DNA of 64,000 nucleotides from JANMDR01 sp031376425 (GCA_031376425.1 JANMDR010000180.1:14238-78237); one strand, 5' to 3'. Counted from the first letter of the stretch, positions 45,037-54,483 are shown. The notes: generated from the sequence alone by a model not told the origin. Translations and numbers: made by a program.

Positions 45037-45127
45037 TATCGGCTTCGTGTCTTGCATGCATTTCAACTTGCGGTGGGATAGGGTGGTTAAAGTAGCGCAA
45101 ATTGGTTGTTGCTACATTTTATTGTTA

Positions 45128-45142
45128 CCGGTTTTCAACCGG
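45128..45142 (+). promoter_or_regulatory. Small leader hairpin before the rpsP ribosome binding site
   Basis: CCGGTT, TTC loop, AACCGG: a 6-bp stem ending two bases before the GGAG-type ribosome binding site. It could modulate translation of rpsP; no known motif is matched. Confidence 0.3.
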
Positions 45143-45155
45143 ATTGGAGATAATT

Positions 45156-45413
45156 ATGGTTGTTGTGCGCATGAGTCGTGGTGGTTCTAAGGGTCGTCCA
45201 TTTTTCAATATCGTAGTAGCTGATTCTCGCTGCCGCCGTGATGGCCGCTTTATTGAGCGCATTGGTTTTTATAACCCTGTTGCTCCAGAAGGTACTGAAA
45301 AACTGCGTATCGCCATGGATCGTCTTAGCTATTGGGTAGGTCAAGGCGCTCAGCCTTCCGATTTAGTAGCGCGCTTGGCTAAAACCGTCAAAGTGGTTCC
45401 TGCTGCTGCGTAA
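45156..45413 (+). CDS. rpsP: 30S ribosomal protein S16
   Basis: 85 residues starting MVVVRMSRGGSKGRPFFNIV, the standard S16 N-terminus, with DGRFIERIGFYNP and LRIAMDRLSYWVGQGAQPSD. The ATG at 45156 has TTGGAGA seven bases upstream; the open frame 18 codons before it is leader. S16 is needed for 30S assembly. Head of the conserved rpsP-rimM-trmD-rplS cluster. Confidence 0.97.
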   Translation: MVVVRMSRGGSKGRPFFNIVVADSRCRRDGRFIERIGFYNPVAPEGTEKLRIAMDRLSYWVGQGAQPSDLVARLAKTVKVVPAAA

Positions 45414-45483
45414 TTTTGCTTAAGTTGTTTGTGAAACTTTTGCATTAAATCTACGCCGCACGCTGTTTTTGTCATTCACCTAA

Positions 45484-46008
45484 ATGACTACCGATCTCGA
45501 TGTTGTTGTCATGGCCCGCATTGCCGGGCCGTTTGGCATAAAGGGTTGGGTAAAGCTGCAAACTTTTACTGATGCGCCAGATAGCCTTGATGCGTATGCG
45601 TCTTGGCTTATCCGTGACTCTAAATTGCCGACATCCGCCCCTTGGCGTGAGGTAGTTTTAGAAGATTTTGCGGTAAACGTAAAAGGAGTAGTGGCAAAGC
45701 TGGAAGGTTTTGATGACCGTACTGCGGTAGAAGGTTTTGTAAAGTTTGACGTGGCAATTCCGCGCGAAAGTTTGGTAGAAGCCGATGAGGGCGAGCATTT
45801 TTGGATTGATCTTATCGGTGCAAGTGTTGTGAATAGTGTGGGTGAAGCGCTTGGTGTGGTTGATACCTTGATGGAAACTGGTGCAAATGATGTTTTGGTG
45901 GTGCAACATGCGGGTGGGCAAAGGCTTATCCCGTTTGTTGATGCGGTGATTGTAAAAGTGGATCGCGAAGCGCGGCAGATTGTAGTGAATTGGGGCGTTG
46001 ATTGGTAG
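45484..46008 (+). CDS. rimM: 16S rRNA processing protein RimM
   Basis: 174 residues with the N-terminal RimM signature ARIAGPFGIKGWVKLQTFTD and a C-terminal PRC-barrel (HFWIDLIGASVVNSVGEALG, LIPFVDAVIVKVD). It assists maturation of the 30S head with S19/S13. It ends inside the trmD start region with a seven-base overlap, so translation is coupled. Confidence 0.95.
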   Translation: MTTDLDVVVMARIAGPFGIKGWVKLQTFTDAPDSLDAYASWLIRDSKLPTSAPWREVVLEDFAVNVKGVVAKLEGFDDRTAVEGFVKFDVAIPRESLVEADEGEHFWIDLIGASVVNSVGEALGVVDTLMETGANDVLVVQHAGGQRLIPFVDAVIVKVDREARQIVVNWGVDW

Positions 46009-46784
46009 CGTTTGACAACGACAACAATGGTACAGATAAGCTTTTAACCAAGCGTTATGACGTAATTACCCTGTTTCCTGAAATGTTTGATGCCATCGCC
46101 GATCACGGTATTACGCGGCGCGCCTTAGATAAAAAAGTTTGGGCTTTGCAGTGCTGGAATCCACGTGATTTTGTGAATAATGTGCACCGTACTGTAGATG
46201 ATCGCCCCTTCGGTGGCGGTCCTGGTATGGTGATGAAGGCGGAGCCTTTGTTTGCGGCGATTCAAGCGGCAAAAATGGCGCAGCAGCAGGCGGGTATTAG
46301 CAATACAAAAGTGGTGTATTTATCGCCGCAAGCTAGGCCGATTACCGATGCAGGTATTCGTCAATTGGGTGGTGAAGCAGGTATCGTGTTTTTATGTGGG
46401 CGATATGAAGGTGTGGATGAGCGATTGATTGCATCGCAGGTGGATTTAGAAATTTCCATTGGTGATTACATTCTTTCAGGTGGTGAGTTGGCGGCTATGG
46501 TGGTAATTGATGCAATGGTGCGCTTGTTACCCGGCGTACTCAACGACAGTGCGTCGGCTATAGAAGATTCTTTTTCGCCAGCACGTCAAGGTTTGCTTGA
46601 TCACCCGCACTACACACGACCTGAAGTATGGATGGATCAGGCGGTTCCGGAAGTATTGTTAGGTGGCAATCATAAACAGATTGCGCAATGGCGTGACGCG
46701 CAAGCAATAACGCGAACTACGTCAAGAAGGCCGGATTTATTGGTTAAGTTAAATGAGCCTGATAAAATCAAACCGAATTTGTAG
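46002..46784 (+). CDS. trmD: tRNA (guanine-37-N1) methyltransferase
   Basis: SAM-dependent methylation of G37 in tRNAs, which prevents frameshifting. 260 residues with YDVITLFPEMFDAIADHGI, DDRPFGGGPGMVMKAEPLF, the trefoil-knot SAM site FLCGRYEGVDERL and ISIGDYILSGGELAAM. No ATG or GTG lies before the conserved core; the only usable start is a TTG at 46002 that overlaps rimM, an unusual but plausible coupled start giving a short non-conserved N-terminal extension. Confidence 0.95.
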   Translation: MVAFDNDNNGTDKLLTKRYDVITLFPEMFDAIADHGITRRALDKKVWALQCWNPRDFVNNVHRTVDDRPFGGGPGMVMKAEPLFAAIQAAKMAQQQAGISNTKVVYLSPQARPITDAGIRQLGGEAGIVFLCGRYEGVDERLIASQVDLEISIGDYILSGGELAAMVVIDAMVRLLPGVLNDSASAIEDSFSPARQGLLDHPHYTRPEVWMDQAVPEVLLGGNHKQIAQWRDAQAITRTTSRRPDLLVKLNEPDKIKPNL

Positions 46785-46838
46785 TTCAGCAAGTGTTTTA
46801 TAAAGCAGCAAAAGTAGTATCCAATAAACCACGCACAT

Positions 46839-46852
46839 CAATCTTCGGATTG
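46839..46852 (+). promoter_or_regulatory. UUCG-capped hairpin in the trmD-rplS gap
   Basis: CAATC, TTCG, GATTG: a 5-bp stem with the very stable UUCG tetraloop, 64 bases before rplS. The intergenic gap (131 bases) is long for this operon, so the hairpin may be a processing or translational-control site. Weak evidence. Confidence 0.3.
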
Positions 46853-46915
46853 CTCTATGCGAAAGGCGCACGCAGCAAGTTTTTTGGCGTGGCCGCAAAC
46901 TAGAAAGGATTCAAA

Positions 46916-47296
46916 ATGGATTTAATTGCAATTTTGGAAGCCGAAGAAATTAAACGGCTCAACAAATCAATTCCTGATTTCGCTCCTGGCGATACAGTAG
47001 TTGTAAACGTAAACGTGATCGAAGGCGAACGTAAACGCGTACAGGCTTACGAAGGCGTCGTCATCGCCAAGCGTAACCGTGGGCTAAATTCTAGCTTTAT
47101 CGTCCGTAAGATTTCCTCTGGTGAAGGTGTTGAGCGTACATTCCAAACATACGCGCCAACATTGGCATCTATCGAAGTGAAGCGCCGTGGCGATGTGCGT
47201 CGCGCTAAGCTCTACTATCTACGTGATCGTTCAGGTAAATCTGCGCGTATTCGCGAAAAGCTTAATTACACAGCAACTCAAGACAAGGGCGAATAA
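46916..47296 (+). CDS. rplS: 50S ribosomal protein L19
   Basis: 126 residues (E. coli 115) with PDFAPGDTVVVNVNVIEGER, RVQAYEGVVIAKRNRGLNSS, IVRKISSGEGVERTFQTYAP and RRAKLYYLRDRSGKSARIRE. L19 sits at the subunit interface. AGAAAGGA lies just before the ATG. Last gene of the operon; a strong terminator follows 33 bases after the stop. Confidence 0.97.
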   Translation: MDLIAILEAEEIKRLNKSIPDFAPGDTVVVNVNVIEGERKRVQAYEGVVIAKRNRGLNSSFIVRKISSGEGVERTFQTYAPTLASIEVKRRGDVRRAKLYYLRDRSGKSARIREKLNYTATQDKGE

Positions 47297-47328
47297 ATCG
47301 CTGCATCGCCTTGATGCTGTAGTAAAAC

Positions 47329-47358
47329 AAAAAAGCGCATCTTTGGATGCGCTTTTTT
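47329..47358. terminator. Bidirectional terminator between rplS and the metallopeptidase gene
   Basis: AAAAAAGCGCAT, CTTTGG loop, ATGCGCTTTTTT: a 12-base palindrome with A/T flanks that provides U runs in both directions, serving rplS on the plus strand and the facing gene on the minus strand. Confidence 0.93.
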
Positions 47359-47408
47359 GTTGTTCTTTGTCTATAAAATCTTTTCTAAAAACTAAGTCTG
47401 CGCTTGCA

Positions 47409-48299
47409 CTAGATACCCCTATTGCTAAAAGTATCGCAGCTTTGTACATTACCGGACTCGATCCCTGTTTTGAACCACTTTACGCGCTGCGCGGCGCTGC
47501 CGTGGGTGAAGCTATCAGGGGTTACATAGCCACGGCTTTGTTTTTGCAGCGTATCGTCACCAATCGCTGTCGCCGCTTGAATCGCTTCCTCGGCATCACC
47601 TGGATCAAGCACGCGCTTGGTACGGTTGGCATGATTTGCCCACACGCCAGCGTAGCAATCGGCCTGCAGTTCAAGGCGCACCGAAAGCTTATTGAATTCG
47701 GTTTCGGATACCTTACCGCGCATCGCATCCACCTTGCCTGAAGTGCCTAGCAAGTGCTGCACATGATGGCCGATTTCATGGGCGATGACATAGGCTTGGG
47801 CAAAATCTCCCGGTGCTTTGAAGCGGGTGCGTAGATCATCATAAAACTTTAAATCAATATAAACCTTTTGATCGCCAGGGCAATAAAACGGGCCAGATGC
47901 AGTATTGCCCGTGCCGCATGCCGTGGCGGTAGCACCCCGAAATAGCACTAATTTGGGTGGGCGGTAGGTAGACCCGCCCTGCTTGAAAATATCGGTCCAA
48001 GCGGCTTCAGTGGTGTAGAGCACCTTCTTCACAAACACCACTTCAGCAGCCTCATCTGCAGTCTGGCGCACTGGCGCATTCGATGCGCCAGATTGCGTTA
48101 CGGGCGCACTATTGCCTTGCAAGCCGCCGGCCATATTTAAAATTACAGAGGGATCAATCCCAAAAAAATAACTTGCCACAAGTGCAATGGCCACGGTGCC
48201 CAGCCCCACTTTGCCCACACCTATACCTCGTCCACCGCCGCCGGAATTACCGCGTCGATCCTCAACATTGCTACTTTCTTGCTCATTATCAAGTTTCAT
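47409..48299 (-). CDS. ypfJ: Neutral zinc metallopeptidase family (YpfJ)
   Basis: 296 residues. A Gly-rich N-terminus and one membrane helix (LGTVAIALVASYFFGI) precede an extracytoplasmic domain with the zincin motif HEIGHHVQ, upstream YVIAH, and LELQADCYAGVWANH, which supplies further conserved acidic and aromatic residues. This is the YpfJ/COG2321 putative neutral zinc metallopeptidase family; the substrate is unknown. The N-terminus is MKLDNEQESSNVEDRRG, a charged stretch typical of the family. Single gene. Confidence 0.93.
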   Translation of the reverse strand: MKLDNEQESSNVEDRRGNSGGGGRGIGVGKVGLGTVAIALVASYFFGIDPSVILNMAGGLQGNSAPVTQSGASNAPVRQTADEAAEVVFVKKVLYTTEAAWTDIFKQGGSTYRPPKLVLFRGATATACGTGNTASGPFYCPGDQKVYIDLKFYDDLRTRFKAPGDFAQAYVIAHEIGHHVQHLLGTSGKVDAMRGKVSETEFNKLSVRLELQADCYAGVWANHANRTKRVLDPGDAEEAIQAATAIGDDTLQKQSRGYVTPDSFTHGSAAQRVKWFKTGIESGNVQSCDTFSNRGI

Positions 48300-48357
48300 A
48301 TTTTCCCCTCATCTATTTCGAATATGTAAAAATGCCTTCGTTTCTATTTTACGCAAC

Positions 48358-49266
48358 CTACAGCGAAAAACCATGCCGTGCGATATGGAGCCAAATTGGT
48401 ATTGTTATCATTGCTGTTACCGTTGAAATCGTGATGAGAATCGCAACTATTTGCCCGTTACCGCCCATGCGCACTGCCAATATATAAGCGCTGGTAGCAG
48501 TGGGTAGTGCCGCCAGCAGCATTACCGCATCAAAATACAAGCCGGTAATACCGAAGCTGCTACCCAAAATATAGGCGATGATAGGTAGGGCTAATAATTT
48601 AATGGATGTCCAGTAAACCATCGGCCCTAAATGTTTGAAACCGTCTTTTAGCTGTAACGCTGCCCCTACTGCAATAAGACCGCAAGCTAGGGACGCTGCG
48701 CCAATGCGGTTAAACAGCAGTAATGCCACTTCCGGTAGTTTAAGGCCGGAAAGGGAAAATAAGATGCCGCTAATGGTGGCAATAATTAAGGGATTTTGCG
48801 CCAACTCGCGTGCCAAATTAAGCTTAGAATTGCGCGCCAAGGCCCATACTGAAGCTAAATTTGCCAGCGGCACGACCAAGCAAATAACAATGCCGAAGGC
48901 GGTAATGCCAGCCTCGCCGTGCAATCGTCCCATAATCGCCAAGCCAATATAGGAATTAAAGCGAAACGCCGTTTGAAAGCCTGACGCGAAGAATTTATCT
49001 TCTAACTTAAAGATAGGTTTTGCCAAATAACCCAATACCATGCCACAGACAGCGGTGAGTACAGCAGTTTTAATAGCAGGTGCCGCTGCGGTAAAATCAA
49101 TTTGGGTACGCGCGATTGACGTAAAAAGCAGCACTGGAAACAGTACGTAATAAATGAGCTTTTCTAATCCCGACCAAAAGTCCCGCCCCCAACTGGTAAT
49201 ACGTGAAAGTAATAAACCGATAAAAATCAAAATAAAATCGGGAAGCAGTAAAATGATTAGTGACAT
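48358..49266 (-). CDS. AEC family transporter
   Basis: 302 residues from the ATG at 49266 (MSLIILLLPDFILIFIGLLL); a longer in-frame start would overlap the divergent prmC and is not family-like. About ten membrane helices in two halves, with the auxin-efflux-carrier-family patterns YYVLFPVLLFTSIAR and LACGLIAVGAALQL and the C-terminal LAALPTATSAYILAVRMGGN. AEC proteins move small organic acids or amino acids such as malate or malonate; the substrate cannot be read here. 39 bases separate it from prmC. Confidence 0.88.
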   Translation of the reverse strand: MSLIILLLPDFILIFIGLLLSRITSWGRDFWSGLEKLIYYVLFPVLLFTSIARTQIDFTAAAPAIKTAVLTAVCGMVLGYLAKPIFKLEDKFFASGFQTAFRFNSYIGLAIMGRLHGEAGITAFGIVICLVVPLANLASVWALARNSKLNLARELAQNPLIIATISGILFSLSGLKLPEVALLLFNRIGAASLACGLIAVGAALQLKDGFKHLGPMVYWTSIKLLALPIIAYILGSSFGITGLYFDAVMLLAALPTATSAYILAVRMGGNGQIVAILITISTVTAMITIPIWLHIARHGFSL

Positions 49267-49305
49267 GGCAGAAAAATTCCTTAATAAGCCTCTACTATAA
49301 CCGCC

Positions 49306-50166
49306 ATGACCAGCACCCCAACAACCATCGCACAATTATTGCTGCACACAGAAATCGATAAATTCGATGCGCAGTTTATTGTGCAACACAGCTTGAAACT
49401 GTCGCGCGCTAGCATCATTGCCCACCCTAACAAAATAATTGCCGCGGGTGACGCGGACACCGTGAAGAAGCGCTTAGAACGGCGTGCTGCGGGTGAGCCA
49501 GTGGCCTATATCTTGGGAGAACGTGAATTTTACGGTGAAGTGTTTAAGGTCAATCCTGCCGTGTTAATACCTAGGCCGGAAACCGAGCATCTTGTAGAGG
49601 CAGTATTAACGCGGCTTCCCAACGCGTACTCCCCAAGACCCATGTCTGTATTGGATCTTGGAACAGGGTCAGGCGCTATTGCTGTCACTTTGGCGCGCTT
49701 GCGACCGGATATAAACGTAACAGCTACGGATATTTCAGTTGATGCCTTGGCCGTTGCGCGAGACAACGCCCACTCTCATAATGCGAGAGTGGCGTTTTAC
49801 CAAGGTTCTTGGTACTCAGCGCTTCCCGCGCAAACCCAAAAATTTGACATCATCGTCTCTAACCCACCCTATATCGCTGATGGCGACGTGCATTTAACTC
49901 AAGGCGATCTACGTTTCGAGCCGCCCATTGCGCTAAGTGATCAAACGCCAAACGCACAGGGATTTGCAGCTTTGCAATCGATTATTGATGGTGCGCCAAG
50001 TTGGCTCGTAGCCGGTGGTTGGTTATTGTTTGAGCACGGCTACGATCAGGCGTTAATGGCACAAGAAGCCCTATCTAAAGGCGGTTTCAGCCAAGTATTT
50101 ACGCAAAAAGACCTAAGCGGGTGTGATCGAGTGAGTGGTGGGGCTTGGGGTGGACTTAAGTTTTAA
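49306..50166 (+). CDS. prmC: Release factor glutamine methyltransferase
   Basis: N5-methylates the Gln of the GGQ motif in RF1 and RF2. 286 residues: helical N-terminal domain with AYILGEREFYGEVFKVNPAV, then LIPRPETEHLVEAVL, SAM-binding VLDLGTGSGAIAVTLA and the catalytic SNPPYI near residue 185. The C-terminus overlaps the convergent hydrolase gene by 11 bases. Confidence 0.95.
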   Translation: MTSTPTTIAQLLLHTEIDKFDAQFIVQHSLKLSRASIIAHPNKIIAAGDADTVKKRLERRAAGEPVAYILGEREFYGEVFKVNPAVLIPRPETEHLVEAVLTRLPNAYSPRPMSVLDLGTGSGAIAVTLARLRPDINVTATDISVDALAVARDNAHSHNARVAFYQGSWYSALPAQTQKFDIIVSNPPYIADGDVHLTQGDLRFEPPIALSDQTPNAQGFAALQSIIDGAPSWLVAGGWLLFEHGYDQALMAQEALSKGGFSQVFTQKDLSGCDRVSGGAWGGLKF

Positions 50167-51292
50167 ACCTATGCCCTACATGAGGCGCGTCGATTTCTAC
50201 GTAGCTGCCATCCGGTAGCGATTCTCTCAGTGGTGCGTGGATTACAGACCACTCGGGCATCACTCCGCCATCGCTAGATAACCATTCAAATATAAACCAA
50301 GTCTGATTGCGATCGGACAGTACCGGCGTGTGGCCGGTATCGGGCACATGCATGAGCGATATTTCTTTGGTGCGCTGCATTTTTTCGATGGTGGCGGGAA
50401 GTAAGGCATCAGACAATAAGCCGTGAATCACCATAATAGGGCAACGGATTTTTGCCCATTTATCCCACTGCATTAAATTATCGCTAGCGTCGTTTTTATA
50501 GGCTTGCAGGGCGCGGACGTCATGACGATAGATGCGGCCACCGTCTTCATCAGACCATTTGGTTTGATGAAAGGTGATGTTGAAGCGAATGGAATCACTG
50601 ATGGGACCGTCATTTTTTTGGCTGGCACCGATACGGCGAATCAGGTCAGACGGTTTGCGAAAAACATACATGCGTGCCAGCGTTTCCGAGCGGCGCTTTC
50701 GGCGTTTTTTGGGAATAAAAGGGCCGATGTCATTCAAAATTAGCCGTTTGACGAGTTTTGGATACTTTGCCGCCAATTCAATTGCAGCGCTACCGCCTAA
50801 GGAGGAACCGAGCAAAAATACGGGTGCTGTACCAAGGTGCAAAATGAGTTGCCGCAGTTGCTCGACATAGGTGCCCAAAGAATAATCGCGTTCGTCAGCC
50901 ATCCATCCAGACCGGCCACGCCCAACCCAATCCATACAAACAATGCGGAAATGATCGTGCAAGTCAGAGGCAAGATAATTGAAGCGCATAGCGGAGTTAG
51001 CAACACCGCCACAGCAGATCAATATCGGTTTATTTTTGGCACCCCAGTCCGTGTAGGCCACCTGCACGGGATACACTTTTTTGAGCCGGAGCGGCACCCC
51101 TTTTTGTAATTTTGTCGGGTGTATATAGTCAAAATAGCGCAGCGTGAACATGGCATGAAAACGGCCAGTCACGCGGCTGGCCATTTTCATATAGTCGTGC
51201 CAATCTTCTAATCGTGCACGCGGCCCTGGGATGGTCGGTTCCCAATCAGGGCGCAGGTATTCTGGAAGATCATTGTCTGACTCAGGACGCAT
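50156..51292 (-). CDS. Alpha/beta hydrolase
   Basis: 378 residues, soluble. After an N-terminal extension of about 80 residues, the alpha/beta fold core shows KPILICCGGVANSAMRFN (oxyanion region), CMDWVGRGRSG, the nucleophile elbow FLLGSSLGGSAAIELA, an acidic segment IRCPIMVIHGLLSDALLP and the histidine VPDTGHTP. The catalytic triad is thus Ser-Asp-His. Reaction and substrate are unknown; the family includes esterases, lactonases and dehalogenases. Single gene between prmC and the kinase gene. Confidence 0.85.
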   Translation of the reverse strand: MRPESDNDLPEYLRPDWEPTIPGPRARLEDWHDYMKMASRVTGRFHAMFTLRYFDYIHPTKLQKGVPLRLKKVYPVQVAYTDWGAKNKPILICCGGVANSAMRFNYLASDLHDHFRIVCMDWVGRGRSGWMADERDYSLGTYVEQLRQLILHLGTAPVFLLGSSLGGSAAIELAAKYPKLVKRLILNDIGPFIPKKRRKRRSETLARMYVFRKPSDLIRRIGASQKNDGPISDSIRFNITFHQTKWSDEDGGRIYRHDVRALQAYKNDASDNLMQWDKWAKIRCPIMVIHGLLSDALLPATIEKMQRTKEISLMHVPDTGHTPVLSDRNQTWFIFEWLSSDGGVMPEWSVIHAPLRESLPDGSYVEIDAPHVGHRFKT

Positions 51293-51372
51293 AACGCAAT
51301 GATACGGGAATCCTGTGACGGTTTAAAGCATAAGTGTTGCAAATCCGCCCGTTTATAACGGCAAAAATACCT

Positions 51373-53988
51373 TTACCGTGCTTTTCTGCCCTTACCTTCA
51401 CGTTCACGTTCACGTTGTCTTAATACATCAATCAGCACATTGAAGGTGCGGGCAAGCTGTCCCACCTCATCTTGGTTACGCACAGTAACATGCGCTTTTT
51501 CGTAGTCGCCGTTTTTAAGTGAATCGGCAGCTGCGGTAAGCTCTTGGATTGGTTTTACAATCGTACGGGCAAAAATGAGAGCAAGTACTAGAAAGATGAG
51601 ACCAACTAAGAGTACGCTATAGAGCACGTTCTCAAACAGTTTTTTTAGTGGTGCTTCAAAGGTTTCACGCGTTTCAGTCATGCCCACCACCCAATTATGG
51701 CCAGGGACTGGGGCAAAACCAGCAATCTCATCGGATTTGGTAACAGGTGAATAGTAGGCCACGTTTCCTCGATCTTTTGCACCTATCATTGCTTTAGCAA
51801 GTTCAGTGAGGTTTAGCGGGGTAATATTGGGTCTCCGGAAGCGCTGATCCGCTAAAATTTCTTTTACTTTTTGTTCCGACAACACCACTAAACTGGAATA
51901 CAGCAACTCCTTATTGGGATGATGAATAACCACTCCGTCGGCATCAATCAAAATTGGCGTACGCGCATCGGCACCCTGGGTCTCCGCTAGAATTTTCGAA
52001 ACGGAGGAGCCTAAAATACGGAGTACTACGGCACCAATAATTTTCTTTTCGGCGTTATAAACGGGGTTCGAATAGAAAATACCGGCTTGTCCCGCCACCG
52101 CGCCAACTGAAATACCAGAGGTAAACTGTCTGCCCTCCATTGCCGCTTTAAAATATTCACGGAACTTAAAGTTTTTTCCAATCACTGCCGGATCATTGGA
52201 TGAAAGCGCAACACCTTCGGTATCCATCACCAATACTAACTGTACGTCAACGTTGGCCTTCACTAGGCCTTCCAGCTTTGATTTTATATCAGCCTTACCT
52301 TTTTCGGTTGGTGCACTTAAAAACGCGACAAAGTCGTCATCGGAGCCCAAGTAATTTGCCAAACTCTTGCTGTCACCCAATAGCTGGGAGATGCGCCCAG
52401 CGGTGCTGTGGGCTAATTGCTCAAGGTTTTTTAGTTCAGCCTTACTAACAATCGAAATGGTATTTTGACTGTTATAAAAGGCCGTAATAATCATTGGCAG
52501 CAAGGCCGTGAACATCATTGCCAACGTCATTTTTAAAGCGATAGGCCATGACGCAGGACTGAAAACATTGCGGAAGAACTTGCCAATTTTAGTCTTGAGC
52601 AACCCTGGGCGACGCATTAATTCTGCCGCCGTAAAGTTTCCAGTTGAGTCAAAATCTTCGCCTGCGCGTAAAGCTTCGGCTAGTTGTAAGCTTGATGCAT
52701 GAGCAGCAAACAGCGCGGTGCGAAATTCTGCAACATTTTGTGGCCGTTGTGCTGGGTCAACGCGCAGCGACCAATCAATGGCCTTCAAAAATTCGGGGCT
52801 GTACCGACCCAAACAGGTTTCTTCAGCCAAAGGTAGCGGGTCAACGCGCCCTGCTCGTTGCAATGAATCAACCGGTTTTTTACCAGTGATGAACCAAAAT
52901 AAGGTCGCACCCATGGCGTAAATATCAGTCCATGGGCCTTGGTTATCGGTGCCTTGGCACTGTTCGATGGGGCCATAGCCGGGAGTGAACACCCCTACAG
53001 CTGCTGCACTGCCTAGAGCAGTTTGGGATGCGGCACCGAAATCCAGGAGCACTAAGCTGCCGTCTTCGTCGCGTACGTAAATATTGTCCGGCTTAATATC
53101 GCGATGCAAGAATCCATTTTCATGCATCACCGACAAACCGTCCAAAAGCGGAAATAGTAAATTTAGTAAGTCCGCTTCCGGCGTATCTGGGTGATTTTTG
53201 CGCCACACTTTGAGTGACTGGCCGCGCTCGTATTCCAGCACCATATAGGCGGTGTTGTGTTGTTCAAAAAAACGCGCCACCCTAACAATATTAGGATGCT
53301 TGAAGGTGGCCAAAGTACGGGCTTCTATAAGAAAGTTCTCAAGCCCCGTGTTGTACATTTCAGTGTCGTCTGCGGTTTTTGCCGACACGGTACGATCGCT
53401 TGATCGCTTCGCAAAATCTTCTGGAAGATATTCTTTAATTGCGAATTTAGAATTTAGATTAACGTCTGTTGCCAGATAGGTGATACCAAAACCACCCTGC
53501 CCTAATACCGCATCAATGCGGTATTCCATTAGCCTAAATCCAGATGGTAGCGCTAGGGTTTCAGCAGGCTGATAGGCGGGGGTATAAACACTTTCCGGCT
53601 TCGTCGGATCTGGCGATAGTTCGTTGAGTAAAGCAGTGTGATCGTTAGCGGTCGCCGTCGCGCGGGTTGGCAAACGTTGCGTTGCGAAATTGGTCACCGT
53701 CTTATCGGTAGGCCCATTGTTTTGCGAGGCGTTCGCTTGCGCAGCCTTAGTCACAATGGTGACAGTCTTATCCCGCGGGTCGCGTTCTTCGGTAACAGGT
53801 GGTTCGTATGCCGGCGGCGGCGCAGCTGTTTCTGCCAACAGCCGTCCTTTGTGTAGGGGAGAATTTTTATCGATTACCGTGCGGTCAGGATCATCGTCAG
53901 TCGTTTTCCGATGTGCTAAGGATGCTGGATCGAATTGCGTTTTATCAGCGCTTTGATCGTTATTGTTTTCGCCAATTTTGTTGTTCAT
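51373..53988 (-). CDS. Receptor Ser/Thr protein kinase with periplasmic sensor and HAMP
   Basis: 871 residues. N-terminal 150 residues: disordered, with Asp-Lys/Arg-Thr motifs at Thr17, 37, 75 and 97. Residues 156-430: Hanks-type kinase with GQGGFG (164-168), Lys185 in FAIKEYLPEDF, HRDIKPDN (295-302) and DFG (316-318); all catalytic residues are present. A linker leads to a first membrane helix (about 483-504), a long periplasmic sensor (about 505-800; dCache-like features MDTEGVALSSNDPAVIGKNF and ILIDADGVVIHHPNKELLYS), a second helix (VLLVGLIFLVLALIFA), and a HAMP domain with a coiled tail at the C-terminus. This order, kinase first and HAMP last, is inverted relative to chemoreceptors. It likely phosphorylates Thr/Ser on itself and partners in response to a periplasmic ligand; the FHA-cyclase at 58901 is a candidate partner. 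Divergent from the sensor-transporter genes. Confidence 0.9.
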   Translation of the reverse strand: MNNKIGENNNDQSADKTQFDPASLAHRKTTDDDPDRTVIDKNSPLHKGRLLAETAAPPPAYEPPVTEERDPRDKTVTIVTKAAQANASQNNGPTDKTVTNFATQRLPTRATATANDHTALLNELSPDPTKPESVYTPAYQPAETLALPSGFRLMEYRIDAVLGQGGFGITYLATDVNLNSKFAIKEYLPEDFAKRSSDRTVSAKTADDTEMYNTGLENFLIEARTLATFKHPNIVRVARFFEQHNTAYMVLEYERGQSLKVWRKNHPDTPEADLLNLLFPLLDGLSVMHENGFLHRDIKPDNIYVRDEDGSLVLLDFGAASQTALGSAAAVGVFTPGYGPIEQCQGTDNQGPWTDIYAMGATLFWFITGKKPVDSLQRAGRVDPLPLAEETCLGRYSPEFLKAIDWSLRVDPAQRPQNVAEFRTALFAAHASSLQLAEALRAGEDFDSTGNFTAAELMRRPGLLKTKIGKFFRNVFSPASWPIALKMTLAMMFTALLPMIITAFYNSQNTISIVSKAELKNLEQLAHSTAGRISQLLGDSKSLANYLGSDDDFVAFLSAPTEKGKADIKSKLEGLVKANVDVQLVLVMDTEGVALSSNDPAVIGKNFKFREYFKAAMEGRQFTSGISVGAVAGQAGIFYSNPVYNAEKKIIGAVVLRILGSSVSKILAETQGADARTPILIDADGVVIHHPNKELLYSSLVVLSEQKVKEILADQRFRRPNITPLNLTELAKAMIGAKDRGNVAYYSPVTKSDEIAGFAPVPGHNWVVGMTETRETFEAPLKKLFENVLYSVLLVGLIFLVLALIFARTIVKPIQELTAAADSLKNGDYEKAHVTVRNQDEVGQLARTFNVLIDVLRQREREREGKGRKAR

Positions 53989-54483
53989 TTGACCCTCTTT
54001 GCCTCAGGCTGATGGAGTTGGAGTGTTAACAATTGCTAAGTTTGGCACGATTAATGCGGTCAACATAGTATGTGTTCTCTAGGAAACAATTTAATCTACT
54101 ATTGGCTGAGCGTTACTTAAATTATGCGCCTAGCCGTACATTTTCATACGTTAACACATCCGCATTTCTGAATAAAGGTGGACAACAGCGATTCTGCCGC
54201 AAGGGTGACAGATTGCACCAATTATTTCGTTAAATCGACACAAACAGCGAACAAGCCTTCAAACTCTGGCTTAAGTGTGTGCCGCAAGGCCTTGAATATG
54301 CGCTATTAAATTTTGTGTACCAATTGTTTCTTATTGTGCAAGTCAAATTAAGGACGTATCTTGAAACAAATCTCCATGCTACACTTCAAAAGTAATTATG
54401 CAGGCTGAGATTGTGCTGAAACTACGCACGAGATTTTAGTGTAACTTGCCAAATTAAATCACGAATGAATCGCTGAAAATTTA
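53989..54483. other. Divergent regulatory gap between kinase and sensor genes
   Basis: 495 gene-free bases separate the kinase gene (minus) from the sensor-transporter genes (plus) and must hold both promoters. I see no clear -35/-10 pair, long palindrome or conserved RNA. The length is large compared with other gaps in the window. Confidence 0.4.
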
